From Plazaster borealis (lineage: Eukaryota > Echinodermata > Asteroidea > Forcipulatida > Labidiasteridae): a stretch of DNA of 64,000 bases. Position 1 is the first letter of the stretch. Each line of letters begins with the position of its first letter. Below are positions 62,901 to 64,000 of this stretch, piece after piece. The stretch spans positions 62,001 through 126,000 of the forward strand of contig JAJGQC010000614.1 in the NCBI GenBank assembly GCA_021014325.1, read 5' to 3'. Made by a program: the position numbers and the translations under genes. The notes below the pieces were generated by a model. The model was not told where the DNA came from, made no database searches, and saw nothing but the letters and a program-made list of their open reading frames with translations.

Positions 62901-63006
62901 GCCGTGTTCGAACATCGACCCCCCTCGAACTTGCCTGCATTTACGTGCAAGTAGTGAGCTTGTACGTTTCGTTTGGTTATCCCCAAAAAAGGATTTTTAG
63001 CCGGCA
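59928..63006. other. Intron of the RBM47-like gene, repeats only
   Basis: No further RRM exon found. Holds a relic of the intron 10 repeat (61020-61200), a poly(T)/poly(G) run at 61071-61100, the GTGTCCAAATTG repeat at 62285-62460 and a 62615-62640 short palindrome (CATCTTCTAGTAGAAGATG). Mostly AT-rich. Confidence 0.55.
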
Positions 63007-63094
63007 ATGCCGACCATGTGTATTGCTGCTGGATGCAGCAAAACGACTAAAGATGGGGTCAGTTAGAATAAATTTGTTTCCTGCAGATCCCTAA
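63007..63094 (+). pseudogene. Fragment of a THAP-domain gene (frameshifted)
   Basis: MPTMCIAAGCSKTTKDG is a typical THAP N-terminus (C-x4-C). The expected continuation (SVRINLFPADP, with the FP motif) appears one frame away, followed by TAA. There is no matching downstream CxxH half. Probably a decayed copy; a genuine short exon with an error is possible. Confidence 0.45.
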
Positions 63095-64000
63095 TATAGG
63101 CAGTTACGGGCATCGAAAGTCAGGCTAACCAGGGCAAAGTGGTCCGGTCCGACATCGTTTTCAGGGCTGCAGCGAACATGTTTCTGGTGTTCGGATCGAC
63201 TTGAGCTGTATGCCATGCCGCGGCGTGCCGATCCGATTTGTCATCACGGGGCCGCTAAATTACCTCGTAGTATCCGTGTTCTCATTATGATCATGCTCGT
63301 GTCTTCCGTTTTTTAAGACATAGAAACGCGCATGGACAGTTCGGGACCGGTGAAAAACCTTGTATAAACGTCGACTGTACACTGTCCGAGGATTGCATTG
63401 GGTGACGTCCGAATACGAAAACGCATCATACTGATCAGGTACCCAGACGTAATGTACAGGGCCAGACTACACATTTTCTCTTCAAATATCCCGCGCCTTG
63501 ATTGACGTCACGAACAGCGCCATGTAAACGGGGGCCTATTTTTAAATTTGTAATTAAAATAAAAACACAATTTTTTAACCTTAGTTAATTGTTTATTCAC
63601 ATTCCACTCATAAAAATGTATATATTAACATCAAAAGCTTTAATTGACAAAATACCACTGCCAGGTGCCTTTAAGATTTACCAATGGAAGTGCTCTTTGC
63701 AAATTGAACTTGGCCTTACCCTTTCAAAGATGAAATTAAGGCCTGAAATGTCACTTACAACTTACAAAACTGCAATTATGTTGCCTAGATGTATAAAGGC
63801 CGCCAGTGCAGGGCTAGTCCTTTCAACCCCTTCTAACTTTCTATGTCTTAAACAAATCCAGATAAATCAATTAAATTAAAAATCAATTGAATACATTTTT
63901 TTAAACAATCAATGAGTAACTATGAATGAAAACAAGACATTTTTCTCATAAGAAAAGCGAGCTACCATTTGAAAGCCATTATAAATTACAAGTTGTACAA
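63095..64000. other. No feature recognised
   Basis: A GC-richer stretch to about 63530, possibly the rest of the THAP relic's flank, then AT-rich sequence. Phrases near 63690-63735 (GGAAGTGCTCTTTGCAAATT, CCTTTCAAAGATGAAATT) repeat those at 32885-32940 and 35270-35320. Confidence 0.4.

Overview
This is a eukaryotic genomic window, most likely from a marine invertebrate deuterostome and probably an echinoderm. The reasons are intron-rich genes whose proteins read close to vertebrate orthologues, no bacterial-type operons, and introns filled with tRNA-derived SINEs, TTAA-flanked MITEs, foldback elements, a solo LTR and minisatellites. The echinoderm assignment is inference; no search could be run.

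Layout. (1) 1032-25074, plus strand: a complete 13-exon IGHMBP2 (SMUBP-2) orthologue. It has an SF1 UPF1-like helicase core, an R3H domain and a C-terminal AN1 zinc finger. I reconstructed every splice junction from GT-AG sites and phase. The predicted protein is about 1069 residues, and one single-base frameshift lies in exon 7. (2) 25075-28000: a short tandem array of the IGHMBP2 3' end, mixed with a copied piece of its own intron 10, a palindromic MITE and a 271-bp tandem duplication. (3) 29442-39912, minus strand: SNRPC, the U1 snRNP protein U1-C, in five exons. Its last intron holds a 1.5-kb minisatellite and its first two introns hold large foldback structures. (4) 39913-41697: a compact, probably bidirectional promoter region with a YY1-type motif. 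(5) 41698-43295, plus strand: a two-exon THAP gene with a C-terminal region like that of P-element/THAP9 transposases. (6) 43296-53269: gene-poor and repeat-rich. (7) 53270-58154: a 4.9-kb mobile element with about 677-bp terminal inverted repeats and a 9-bp target-site duplication, carrying a broken RecQ-like helicase gene. (8) 59235-59927, plus strand: the first coding exon of an A1CF/RBM46/RBM47-family RNA-binding protein. Its remaining exons lie beyond the window.

The host genes share an RNA theme (R-loop/tRNA-associated helicase, U1 snRNP core protein, RRM protein), but I see no evidence that they are co-regulated beyond the head-to-head SNRPC/THAP arrangement.

The most interesting structures are: the RecQ-bearing long-TIR element with a clean 9-bp duplication; a perfect 120-bp palindrome carrying hammerhead-ribozyme-like motifs in both arms, with the same motif also in a nearby tandem repeat; two in-window empty sites that prove TTAA duplication by the commonest MITE; a three-level nested insertion (solo LTR in DNA transposon in SINE) whose SINE tail supplies the 3' splice region of an IGHMBP2 exon; and a duplicated SNRPC terminal-exon splice acceptor buried inside an intronic minisatellite.
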